The notes under the pieces: generated by a model
Seen by the model: the letters and a program-made list of their open reading frames with translations, nothing else
Told to the model about the DNA's origin: nothing
Databases searched by the model: none
Shown: positions 51,681 through 60,524 of the stretch, one piece after another
How the letters are laid out: each line of letters begins with the position of its first letter
Position numbering within the stretch: position 1 is the first letter of the stretch
Assembly (NCBI RefSeq): GCF_000429985.1
Contig: NZ_AUCX01000020.1
Span: 1 to 64,000, forward strand
DNA from: Maridesulfovibrio bastinii DSM 16055
Lineage (GTDB): Bacteria > Desulfobacterota > Desulfovibrionia > Desulfovibrionales > Desulfovibrionaceae
DNA length: 64,000 nt
Direction of reading: 5' to 3'
Translations under genes and position numbers: made by a program

Positions 51681-52819
51681 TATATCTAGATAATGCGGCA
51701 ACTTCGTTTCCCAAAAATGAATCAGCCATACGTAACGCAGTTGATCAGTACCTTTCTCTCGGAGCTTCACCCGGCAGGGGTGGATATGACAAAGCTGTGG
51801 AAGCAGGGGAGCTGGTCACAAAAGTCCGTCAGAAAATTCTGGATTTTTTTGATGCTCCTCAGGGGAGCATGGTCTGCTTCGCTTCCAACGCTACAGATGC
51901 TCTGAATACCCTTATCCAAGGTCTGGCTGAACCGGGAACACATTTTTTGTCCACCAGACTTGAACACAATTCCGTATTACGCCCACTTCATTATATGGTT
52001 GCGAGGGGGGCAGAGTTTAATCTTATTGATTTTGATAAAGATGGTTACCTTTCTGTTGATAAAATAAAAAAGGGCTTACGCGCTCAAACAGAAGCTGTGA
52101 TTGTGACTCATGCGTCAAATGTTTTGGGAACGGTTCAGCCTATAACTGACATCGGGCTTGAAATAAAAAAACATGGAGCGTTTTTCTGTGTAGATGCGTC
52201 ACAGAGCGCAGGAGTGATTCCGATAAGCATGCGCAGGTCAAATATTTCTGCACTGGCTTTTACCGGGCATAAAAGCATTAAAGGGCCAACCGGAATTGGC
52301 GGGCTTGTTTTTACACCGGATCTTAATCTTAAGCCTTCACGTTTTGGTGGCAGTGGAGTTGATTCTGCAAACAGCTTTCAGCCTGATGAATACCCTGTCC
52401 GTCTGGAAGCAGGCACTCAGAATATGCTAGGCTTATTGGCTCTTTATAACTGTCTTACTGATCTTGATGAATTGGCAATGAATAATGATTTGAAATATGA
52501 AATGGATTTATTGCAACGGTTATATAAGGGGTTAAGTTCTTTACCTCAGGTTGAAATATATGGCTGTAGTGACTTTGATAGAAAAGTTCCGGTTTTAAGC
52601 TGCAACATAAAGAATCTGACAGCTTCAGATACAGGTGCTATTCTTGATGGTGATTTTGGAATTGCTGTCCGTACAGGTCTTCATTGCTCACCTTTAGTTC
52701 ACAAAGTGCTGGGAACATATCCTGACGGGATGGTTAGATTCAGCATTGGCCCGGCTAATTCTGTTGCGGACATTGATGCCGCCATAGCGGCTTTTAGAGA
52801 AATTTGTTCAAATTTATAA
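51677..52819 (+). CDS. Cysteine desulfurase-like class V aminotransferase
   Basis: About 380 residues. MIYLDNAATSFPK starts the PLP fold. ATDALNTLIQGL, THASNVLGTVQPI, VDASQSAG and FTGHKSIKGPTGIGGL (PLP Lys) follow, and RTGLHCSPLVHKVLGT carries the catalytic Cys loop of the SufS/CsdA type. It takes sulfur from cysteine. The start overlaps the DsrC-like stop. Its place after mop suggests it serves molybdenum cofactor sulfuration. Confidence 0.87.
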   Translation: MIYLDNAATSFPKNESAIRNAVDQYLSLGASPGRGGYDKAVEAGELVTKVRQKILDFFDAPQGSMVCFASNATDALNTLIQGLAEPGTHFLSTRLEHNSVLRPLHYMVARGAEFNLIDFDKDGYLSVDKIKKGLRAQTEAVIVTHASNVLGTVQPITDIGLEIKKHGAFFCVDASQSAGVIPISMRRSNISALAFTGHKSIKGPTGIGGLVFTPDLNLKPSRFGGSGVDSANSFQPDEYPVRLEAGTQNMLGLLALYNCLTDLDELAMNNDLKYEMDLLQRLYKGLSSLPQVEIYGCSDFDRKVPVLSCNIKNLTASDTGAILDGDFGIAVRTGLHCSPLVHKVLGTYPDGMVRFSIGPANSVADIDAAIAAFREICSNL

Positions 52820-52923
52820 AGGTGACTTAAAATTTGACTCTAATTTTACCTTTTGCAATGGCCATGAATGGGGGGAGGGCATATTGAATTAAGTTAACTG
52901 ATCATAATCCCCAATATAATTAA

Positions 52924-54021
52924 TTAGCTGTTGCTATTTTTGAATCCTACAGCTTCTTTCATTTTGCTGATAAAGTTTGCGGTATCAAAAAGTTTTGCCT
53001 GCTCTTCACAATTATTTTTTAACAGCAGAGCTAATGCCGGAGTCAGTTTTTCCACTGCGTTTATTATTTCTTCTGTTTCGGGAGCTATCAGAAATCCTGT
53101 CTGGCCGTGTTTTACGGTTTCCAGAATGCCGCCTTCCCTTGCGCCTATAACCGGCTTGCCGGCGGCCATTGATTCTACCGGACTTATGCCGAAATCCTCA
53201 TCTCTTGGTATATAAATCGTAGCTATTGAATTTCCGGTTAATGCTATCAGCTCGGGGTAGCTGACCCAGCCCGTGAAATGGATATTTTCTGCATTTCCGG
53301 CAAGCTTCTTCAAATTATTCAGCTCCGCTCCACCTGAAGTCACAATAAGTTTTTTATCAGGCATCTTTTTAAATGCCGAAACAATAAGGTCGACCCTTTT
53401 ATATTTTTCCAGCCGAGCTGTGGACAGGTAGTAGTCTCCCTGACTGATCCATTTGAAGCTTGAGGTTTCAACCGGAGGATTAATAACCTGAGCTTCAGAA
53501 TTTAAATATTTTCTGATTCGCTGGCGCACGTTTTCAGAGTTGGCTATGACCAGATCCATCTGATTGAAGGCCAGCTCGTAATTTTTTCTTACGTATGAAG
53601 CCAGCATTCTGAACAGCGGTTTTGCAATGGGGGAAAGGCTGTTTAAATAATAGTCGTACAGGTCATAGGCGAATCTGGGAATGGTGTGGCAGTATAGAAT
53701 TTTTTTACCTGAAAGCTGGTTATGCACAGCGCATGGAGCGTATGACCCGCTGTAAATGCCCAGTGTGCAGTTTTTTAAAAATTTTGTTTTTTTCTTAAAA
53801 TTTCTAATCCCTTTTATTGCGTTCAGGGGCTGACATGTTCCAGCTTTGCCAAGCTCGATAATATTTTTTTTATTCAGTGATTCAAACTCGTCTTTGTTCA
53901 CAAAATCAACGCAAATGCATGAATTATTAAAGGACTCCTGCAAAAGTAGTGTTGTTTTTTCAGCTCCACCCATACAGTATAGAAAATCGTATAGTATGCA
54001 GGAAGAATCTGTGCTTGGCAT
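52924..54021 (-). CDS. Family 4 glycosyltransferase
   Basis: The 365-residue GT-B protein has YCMGGAEKTTLLL in the acceptor domain, ILYCHTIPRF, IANSENVRQRI and YLSTARLEKYKRVDLIV. The donor-site motif is DEDFGISPVESMAAGKPVIG with the E-x7-E pair. It likely makes envelope or extracellular polysaccharide. It is monocistronic and convergent with the cysteine desulfurase gene. Confidence 0.85.
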   Translation of the reverse strand: MPSTDSSCILYDFLYCMGGAEKTTLLLQESFNNSCICVDFVNKDEFESLNKKNIIELGKAGTCQPLNAIKGIRNFKKKTKFLKNCTLGIYSGSYAPCAVHNQLSGKKILYCHTIPRFAYDLYDYYLNSLSPIAKPLFRMLASYVRKNYELAFNQMDLVIANSENVRQRIRKYLNSEAQVINPPVETSSFKWISQGDYYLSTARLEKYKRVDLIVSAFKKMPDKKLIVTSGGAELNNLKKLAGNAENIHFTGWVSYPELIALTGNSIATIYIPRDEDFGISPVESMAAGKPVIGAREGGILETVKHGQTGFLIAPETEEIINAVEKLTPALALLLKNNCEEQAKLFDTANFISKMKEAVGFKNSNS

Positions 54022-54311
54022 TGGGAATCCGTTTTTTAAATTTATATGTATTTTGAATCAGCGCACATAAATAGTTCATACTGCCCATTTATTCAAGGAA
54101 ACCGGAACGCTCTGCCCTTAAAATATAATTTATCAACCTGTTCAGTGTAACATTTCAGTTAAACACGTCAGCCATACCGGATAGCTGCGATTTCTTTTAT
54201 ACTCATTTTCTATTATAGGAAGCCGAGGCTCTTTTGCACTGAAAGAATTTATTATGGTGTGAGTACAACTCTTTTCACTCTGATTGCTCTCTGAGGATTT
54301 AATTTAATTTT

Positions 54312-54683
54312 ATGAGTTCTGATTCTAAAAAAAATGGATTTACTTTTCTGGAAGTGATGGCGGCTATAGTTATAATCGCCGTTATGGGACTCAGTTCCGT
54401 GCAGCTGATGAAAAACACTGATGATGAGTTTATCAACGTCAAAGCCACTCGCATTGCCTACGAACTGGCTCAGCAGAAACTCTACGAAATAGTTGAAGAT
54501 CATAGCCTTAGACTCTATTCAGGAAACGATGGGTCGTTTGACGACGAGCAGTATGGAAAATATACATGGAATTCTAAAATGTTGAGTACTTCCATTGATC
54601 ATGTCCGTATTCTAGAAGTTGAGGTTGTAAACGAAGAAGTGAATGTTCGTGGTGTGATGGATTATATGGTTTACATTAAATGA
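54312..54683 (+). CDS. gspI: Type II secretion minor pseudopilin, GspI-like
   Basis: The 123-residue protein has the prepilin site KKNG-FTFLEVMAAIVIIAVMGLS (Gly before Phe, Glu at +5). The rest is a small soluble domain with TRIAYELAQQKLYEI, the GspI helix. It caps the pseudopilus with GspJ and GspK. It is the first gene of the secretion set, with two non-secretion genes following before gspJ. Confidence 0.78.
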   Translation: MSSDSKKNGFTFLEVMAAIVIIAVMGLSSVQLMKNTDDEFINVKATRIAYELAQQKLYEIVEDHSLRLYSGNDGSFDDEQYGKYTWNSKMLSTSIDHVRILEVEVVNEEVNVRGVMDYMVYIK

Positions 54684-54706
54684 TTCCGCAGGTTCAGAGA
54701 ATATAG

Positions 54707-55843
54707 ATGAACATTCTTAATTTATTGAAATATTTCCCACCGTATCCGGGAGGAATTGAAAACATCGCATGTGACCTTATTGAAGAGCTTGCAGCGCGTG
54801 GTGTGCAGGAAACCGTTTTAAGTCACGGTAGTTCCCCATATACCGGCAATAGCGATATCACTCAGATTCTTTCTCGAAATTATGGTGAATTTCTCTATAC
54901 TCCTGTTTCTCCTTCCTTTCCGGTCAAGCTTCATAAAGCATTGAAACATGGAAAATATGATCTGATGCATATTCATCTTCCCAATGTTTCAGCCTTTTGG
55001 CCGTTGTTTATGAAAATCGATATTCCAATTGTTATTCACTGGCATTCCGATGTCCTTTTCCCCAGGGAGAAAAGATTGTGCCGGGCGGCATACACAGGAT
55101 ATGCCCTTTTTGAAAAAGCTCTGCTTAAAAAAGCTTCTGCTATTGTTCCTACCTCGGAAGCCTATATGGAATACAGCCGTCCTCTTAAAAATTTCAGGGA
55201 TAAGTGCCGGGTTATACCTCTGGGTCTGAATTTTTCACGAATGACACCTGTATCCGATTTTGAAAAGGATCAGGCTAAAATCAAATGGTGTGGTACAGAT
55301 GACTGTTTTCTGGTTGCCGCAGCAGGTAGATTTTCTCATTACAAGGGCTTTGAGCATCTGATTGATGCTGCCTCAAGCCTTGAAAATTGTGTTGTGGTCA
55401 TTGCAGGAGATGGAGAGATGAGGGCAGAGCTGCTGCGCCGGGCTGAAAAAGCAGGTCTAGCTGGAAAGGTTGTGATGCCGGGAAGGCTGAGCGATCGTGA
55501 TCTGCATCTGCTGATGGCTTCATGTGATGCCTTCTGCCTGCCGTCTGTGGAAAGAACGGAAGCTTTCGGAGTAGTTCTGCTTGAAGCCATGTTTTATGGA
55601 AAAGCACTGATAACTACGGATATTAAAGGTTCTGCGACCAGCTGGGTGAATCAGTCCGGTGAAACAGGGCTGGTTGTGCCGGTTAAAGACTCCGCTGCAC
55701 TTGGCAAGGCAGTAAAACAATTACAGGAACATCCAGATAAAACGGTACAGATGGGGCTTGCAGGTCAAAAACGTTTGTATGAAAAATTTTCCATCGTCAG
55801 GACTGCTGATGGTTTTCATAATTTATATCAAGAGCTGCTGTGA
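54707..55843 (+). CDS. Family 4 glycosyltransferase within the secretion operon
   Basis: The 378-residue GT-B protein has FPPYPGGIENIACDLIEEL, HWHSDVLFPREK, VAAAGRFSHYKGFEHLI and SVERTEAFGVVLLEAMFYGKALITT (E-x7-E). It follows gspI by 23 bases and overlaps the hydrolase start at GTGA. It might glycosylate an envelope or secreted product, but no target is identifiable. Confidence 0.85.
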   Translation: MNILNLLKYFPPYPGGIENIACDLIEELAARGVQETVLSHGSSPYTGNSDITQILSRNYGEFLYTPVSPSFPVKLHKALKHGKYDLMHIHLPNVSAFWPLFMKIDIPIVIHWHSDVLFPREKRLCRAAYTGYALFEKALLKKASAIVPTSEAYMEYSRPLKNFRDKCRVIPLGLNFSRMTPVSDFEKDQAKIKWCGTDDCFLVAAAGRFSHYKGFEHLIDAASSLENCVVVIAGDGEMRAELLRRAEKAGLAGKVVMPGRLSDRDLHLLMASCDAFCLPSVERTEAFGVVLLEAMFYGKALITTDIKGSATSWVNQSGETGLVVPVKDSAALGKAVKQLQEHPDKTVQMGLAGQKRLYEKFSIVRTADGFHNLYQELL

Positions 55844-56745
55844 AGAAAATATTAATAATTATAGTACCTTTATTGATTTTAGGTGTGATCCTTATCAGAC
55901 CTGAAAAATCTCTTGATAGTGTTCTGCGGGCTTACTGGTCTTTTTACGGAGCCGGTTTTAAGCAGATAGAGACCAAAAGTTATTCTATTGGTTATTTTCA
56001 CAGTGATAACGGCAATAGGGAAACTGTACTTCTGCTGCACGGGCTTGGAGGAAAAGCCGCCAGCAGCTGGTTTACAGTTCTCCCCGAGCTTTCAGAAAAG
56101 TATAATATTGTAGCTCCGGATTTGCTTCTGGCAAATCTGACCAATGGCAATATGCATAATTACACTCTGGAAGCTGATGAACATCTGGTTCTTGAACTGC
56201 TTGACAGCCTCAAAGTTAAAAAGGTTTCCATCGTTGGTCTTTCCGTAGGGGGCTGGCTGGCCGCAAAGCTGGCCATAGACAGACCTGATTTGTGCCGAAA
56301 GCTGGTGCTGATAGATTCCGCCGGACTGGATACTAGAGAGCTTATGGAATCCATTGCCGGGCATAAGTCCGACTTTGGCACATGGTTCTATGAGAATATT
56401 TTTTATCCGTCTCCGCCTGTTCCGGCATTTCTGGTAAAGCCTATGCTGAGCAAACTGGATAAACTTGGTCCTATGTGTAATGAATTACTGAAAAAAAATA
56501 TGTTTGTATCGCAGGAACTTGAATCAGGACTTTCTGCCATAAAATGTCCGACACTTCTTATCTGGGGAGCTGAGGATAAAATTATCCCTCTAAAAACAGC
56601 TCATAAATTCAACAGGATGATTACAGGCTCGACCTTAAAAGTTATTAAAAACTGCGGGCATGCTTCGGTTTGGGACGGCAGGGACAAATTACCAGGTATT
56701 CTGGGTAGTTTCCTTGAAAAATCAGTAAGTTCGCAGGTGAAGTAG
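55840..56745 (+). CDS. Alpha/beta hydrolase with N-terminal membrane anchor
   Basis: The 301-residue protein begins with a hydrophobic helix (IIIVPLLILGVILI). It continues with the alpha/beta-hydrolase fold: LLLHGLGGKAASSW (oxyanion), IVGLSVGGWLAA (nucleophile Ser), WGAEDKIIPL (Asp) and NCGHASVW (His). All triad residues are present. GTG is the start, overlapping the upstream stop, and its stop abuts gspJ directly. Confidence 0.85.
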   Translation: MKKILIIIVPLLILGVILIRPEKSLDSVLRAYWSFYGAGFKQIETKSYSIGYFHSDNGNRETVLLLHGLGGKAASSWFTVLPELSEKYNIVAPDLLLANLTNGNMHNYTLEADEHLVLELLDSLKVKKVSIVGLSVGGWLAAKLAIDRPDLCRKLVLIDSAGLDTRELMESIAGHKSDFGTWFYENIFYPSPPVPAFLVKPMLSKLDKLGPMCNELLKKNMFVSQELESGLSAIKCPTLLIWGAEDKIIPLKTAHKFNRMITGSTLKVIKNCGHASVWDGRDKLPGILGSFLEKSVSSQVK

Positions 56746-57405
56746 ATGAAAGATTCTGCCACTAATAACGCTCAGGGCGGTTTTACCCTTCTGGAAATCC
56801 TACTGGCCATGGTCCTTTCCGTAATAGTCATTACAGCCATGTCCGGGATTTTCAGATCAGCTGTGGACAGCTCGATAGCCGTTAATTCAGAAGTGCGGAT
56901 GAATCAGGAAGGCCGGGTGCTGATAAGCATCATGCAGAAGGATTTAAGTTCGGTGGCTTTAAGTGATTCGAAAAAAATTAAGTCTGATGATTCAAGACTT
57001 TACTTTAGAATGTCTGTGGGAGAAATATCCACAGAAGATTATTTTATGACTTTTGCTACGACAAATGACGTTTATAGTAAAAATTCGGATACTTACCCCA
57101 TAAACTGGGTGAGATATAAGCTTGAGAAGGAAGAAAATGACTTGTACAGCTTTTACAGGATAAATAGACAATTTGCCTATCTATCAGGGCAGTGGCAGGT
57201 CCAAAGTTTAAAGCTTGCTGATAACATAGAATCATTTGAGACAAAAACTTCCGATGAGTTTTCTAATCTTACTGTCGAAAATAACCAGCTGAGGAGTCTT
57301 AAAACAATTGAAATAAGTTTTTCTATTCTGGAAAATGGCAGGACAAAAGATTACAGCCTTATAGTTCCTGTAAAACCATGTATTTTGACCCACAGCACTA
57401 ATTAA
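56746..57405 (+). CDS. gspJ: Type II secretion minor pseudopilin GspJ
   Basis: The 219-residue protein has the prepilin site AQGG-FTLLEILLAMVLSVIVITAMS and a larger beta-rich C-terminal part (RMNQEGRVLISIMQKDL, VRYKLEKEEND), as in GspJ. No gap to the upstream hydrolase. Confidence 0.82.
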   Translation: MKDSATNNAQGGFTLLEILLAMVLSVIVITAMSGIFRSAVDSSIAVNSEVRMNQEGRVLISIMQKDLSSVALSDSKKIKSDDSRLYFRMSVGEISTEDYFMTFATTNDVYSKNSDTYPINWVRYKLEKEENDLYSFYRINRQFAYLSGQWQVQSLKLADNIESFETKTSDEFSNLTVENNQLRSLKTIEISFSILENGRTKDYSLIVPVKPCILTHSTN

Positions 57406-57418
57406 GATTGAAGGTTTT

Positions 57419-58453
57419 ATGAGTAGCAGGATGTTTTTCAATAATCACAAAGGCAGCGAAAAGGGGGCTGTTTTGTTGATTGTGCTCATTCTTATGGCCC
57501 TTGTTGCATCTATCGTTGCTGATATAATCAAAGCCTCCAGGTATGATTATTCAGGGGCGGCCTACTTAAAGAATTCCTATGTTGCCAACACTATTCTTGA
57601 ATCTGCGGCAGACACGACCATCGCTATGTTTAAAGACAAGGTTTTAGGTGGCACGTTTACTGATTTTGAAAAATTTCGTAAAAACTACAGTAATATTTTA
57701 AAAACAATTTCAGGAGTAATGGATGCAGGAGAGCTTTCAGGAAAGATAGAAGATGAATCCAGTCGTCTGCCGATCAATATGCAAAGTAACAGTAACTCCA
57801 CAAAGATAAAGAAAGTTCTTGTTTCGCTATTGTTTAACCTTTGTGAGGCGCACGATTTCGGGTCAGGTGATGATACACTGGATAATGCCAATGCATATGC
57901 CAACTCTATCTTATGCTGGATTGGTAATGGAACCCTGTGTAATAACGATAGAGATTATTATAGATCTCTCGACCCTGAATACGGGCTGTCAGGAAAGCAT
58001 ATTCAAAGTACAGATGAACTGCTTCTTATAAGGCGACCTGATAACTGGCTTGATGATGACGAGTTTATGGAACTTTATAATGGCTCTGGAAATATTCCCG
58101 GTCTTAAAGACCTTGTAACTCCATACAGCAAGGGGCCGATGAATATAAATACGTTGAAAAAAGAAATAGTAATGGCCTTGGTCCCTGTAGATCGTTCTCT
58201 GGATGAAAAGTTGGATTTTTATAGCGATTTGAACAGCGCAAGGCAGGGAAATAACAAGGCCGGATGGTTTTCTGTCTTTATGCAGAATCAGCCAGCTGAG
58301 TATAAAAAGAATTTGCCTGAACTGAGTTATGGCTCGGATACTGTCAGAGTGACAATTCGGTATAATAAAGGTATTTATAATTCTTCCCTTATGGAAATAT
58401 TCAATGTTTCTTCATCAAGTAATTCTGTAAAGTATAAAAAGTATGGTTATTAG
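57419..58453 (+). CDS. gspK: Type II secretion minor pseudopilin GspK
   Basis: The 344-residue protein has KGAVLLIVLILMALVASIVADII after a basic start, without the usual Glu at +5, which is characteristic of GspK at the pseudopilus tip. The inserted alpha domain includes LSGKIEDESSRLPIN and the end RGPMNINT-like KGPMNINTLKKE. Confidence 0.85.
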   Translation: MSSRMFFNNHKGSEKGAVLLIVLILMALVASIVADIIKASRYDYSGAAYLKNSYVANTILESAADTTIAMFKDKVLGGTFTDFEKFRKNYSNILKTISGVMDAGELSGKIEDESSRLPINMQSNSNSTKIKKVLVSLLFNLCEAHDFGSGDDTLDNANAYANSILCWIGNGTLCNNDRDYYRSLDPEYGLSGKHIQSTDELLLIRRPDNWLDDDEFMELYNGSGNIPGLKDLVTPYSKGPMNINTLKKEIVMALVPVDRSLDEKLDFYSDLNSARQGNNKAGWFSVFMQNQPAEYKKNLPELSYGSDTVRVTIRYNKGIYNSSLMEIFNVSSSSNSVKYKKYGY

Positions 58454-58461
58454 GTATTTGT

Positions 58462-59979
58462 ATGAGCAATGAACGGCTCGCTGTTGATCTGAGTGATGGT
58501 GATCTGGTTATACTCGGGTCTGTAGGCAGTGGAAAAAATAAAGAATACAAGGAATCTTATATAAAAAAAATAGATTCCGATGAACCTTCTGTTATTGCAG
58601 ACGAAGTTGCTGCATACATAGAGAGGGAAGCGATGCCTTCCCCTCAAATTATAATAGTTCTGGATAGCCGTTCAATTCTTATAAAGAGTTTTTTCTTTCC
58701 TTTTAAGGGCTCTGCCAGAATTGAATCCGCGCTGGATTTCGAGTTGGAAAATTCAATACCTGTAGATCTGGAGAGCCTTTATGTCGACTGGGGATATGGT
58801 GCGTCCAGAGACCGGGGTGCTTTTGTTGTTGCAGGATGCATTGAGAATGAAGTTGTGGAGAATTTTAAGAGCGCTTTTTTGGAAAAGGGGCTCAAGCTTG
58901 AAAATATTTATGAGGGAGCTGCTCCGCTTATCGGCTTTCTGGACAACCCGGATATAGAAAAAAATAAGGTTGTAATTGATTTAGGTAAAGAAAGATCGGC
59001 TATTTATTCTTTTGATGGTGAATTGCTGCAACATCGTGATGTGCTGTTACATGGTACCAATCTGGTGCTAAGTGATGCTGAAAATTCTGATGCTGCCAGC
59101 CGTCTGCTCTGTTCTTCTGATTTTTCCAGTGAAGAGCTTGGGGAAGAAGAAAAAAAGATAGTTGTATCTCTTAATAAGCTGATCTCCAGAATTAAAAGTT
59201 ACATATACCTTTATTCCGAGAAAACAGGATTCATGCCTGATGTTGCCCTTATCTGCGGTCAGGGGGCAGAGATTACAGGTATAGAAGAACTTATCGGTAA
59301 GAGTCTGAATATTCGAACCGTGAGATTTATGCCGCATGATGTTTTGACTTTTTTTGAAGACAACCATGAAGCAGTAAGCTGTCTGAAGGCTTTCGGACTG
59401 TTGCAGAAAATTAAAGGTGATCGTCTGGAATTTTTAAATCTTGATTCTTCAGGTGATGACTCGGTTAAAGTCAGAGCTTTAAAATATTACCTTGGGTGGT
59501 GTGCGGTTCTGTTAATCAGCCTTTTTGTGTATTTTTCTGCAAATATTTATTATAAAAGCAGGATAGTAAGTAAAACTGAAGATCGTATAAACGCTATACT
59601 TTCTGAAAGTATTCCCGGTATTCAGAAAAATTTTTCGCATACTCAGCGGGTAAGTATTCTTACTTCCAGAATGAATAAATTGGAGCGCAAGCTCAAAAAT
59701 AATTCAGGAGGTTCAGGGTCAGCTATTGAAGTCCTCAGGGTGGTTAATGCTGCTGTTGCTAAATCGCTCAAGGTGACTCTGGACGAATTGACGCTGGATT
59801 CCAAGAGACTCGCTCTCTCTGGTTCTGCTAATAATTTTAAGGACGTAGAATTGCTCAGGAATCAGTTAAACAAAACCGGTTTTTTTGATTCAGTAAGCAT
59901 CAAAGGTGCCACCGCTGAAAAGAAAACCAAAAAAGTCAGATTTACAATTGAAATGCTGCGTAAAACTCTGGGGGTTTAG
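58462..59979 (+). CDS. gspL: Type II secretion inner-membrane protein GspL
   Basis: The 505-residue protein has an actin-like cytoplasmic domain (LAVDLSDGDLVILGS; VIDLGKERSAIYSFDGELL), one membrane helix (WCAVLLISLFVYFSANIYY, about 352-370) and a periplasmic PilN-like domain. It links the secretion ATPase to GspM and the pseudopilus. It follows gspK by 8 bases. Confidence 0.82.
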   Translation: MSNERLAVDLSDGDLVILGSVGSGKNKEYKESYIKKIDSDEPSVIADEVAAYIEREAMPSPQIIIVLDSRSILIKSFFFPFKGSARIESALDFELENSIPVDLESLYVDWGYGASRDRGAFVVAGCIENEVVENFKSAFLEKGLKLENIYEGAAPLIGFLDNPDIEKNKVVIDLGKERSAIYSFDGELLQHRDVLLHGTNLVLSDAENSDAASRLLCSSDFSSEELGEEEKKIVVSLNKLISRIKSYIYLYSEKTGFMPDVALICGQGAEITGIEELIGKSLNIRTVRFMPHDVLTFFEDNHEAVSCLKAFGLLQKIKGDRLEFLNLDSSGDDSVKVRALKYYLGWCAVLLISLFVYFSANIYYKSRIVSKTEDRINAILSESIPGIQKNFSHTQRVSILTSRMNKLERKLKNNSGGSGSAIEVLRVVNAAVAKSLKVTLDELTLDSKRLALSGSANNFKDVELLRNQLNKTGFFDSVSIKGATAEKKTKKVRFTIEMLRKTLGV

Positions 59980-59981
59980 CT

Positions 59982-60524
59982 TTGTTTGATTCCTATCTTT
60001 CACTTTTTCGCACATATTATGAAAAAGCTGTTGCTTTTCTTAAAGAGAACAGAGTTGCAGGAATAGCACTGGTCGGCCTTTTCTTGATTCTTATCGTTCG
60101 TTTTGCGGTGATCCCGGTAATTCAAATGAATAAGGACATCAATTCGCAGGTTGATATAGTCGGCGGACATCTTGAACAGGTCGTCAAGCTTGCGGCGGAA
60201 TATAAGAATCTGCAGAAAGCTGCCGGAACAGGAAATAAAGTAACTTCAGTGAACTTGTTTGCCCGGCTGGAAGATATAATAAGAACCCTTAAAATAACCA
60301 GAAATGTTGATTTTATGCGTCCATCCTCAAAAACGCTTGATGATGGAAGAATCGAAAAAGAGGTTTACGTTCGGTTCAAATCAATGTTGCAGAAGAGTTT
60401 TATCCCTTTTCTTTACAGTGCCGAGGTGGAGGGTGGAGTAGTCTCCGTGAAGCATCTACGAATAAAAAAGGATAAAAAAGGTCTCTTTGATATTGATATA
60501 ATTTTTACCCAGATCAACGGTTGA
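59982..60524 (+). CDS. gspM: Type II secretion GspM-like protein
   Basis: The 180-residue protein has one membrane helix (VAGIALVGLFLILIVRFAVI, about 25-44), a coiled coil and a small ferredoxin-like periplasmic domain. TTG is the start, two bases after the gspL stop. The assignment rests on order, size and topology, as GspM sequences are poorly conserved. Confidence 0.7.
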   Translation: MFDSYLSLFRTYYEKAVAFLKENRVAGIALVGLFLILIVRFAVIPVIQMNKDINSQVDIVGGHLEQVVKLAAEYKNLQKAAGTGNKVTSVNLFARLEDIIRTLKITRNVDFMRPSSKTLDDGRIEKEVYVRFKSMLQKSFIPFLYSAEVEGGVVSVKHLRIKKDKKGLFDIDIIFTQING

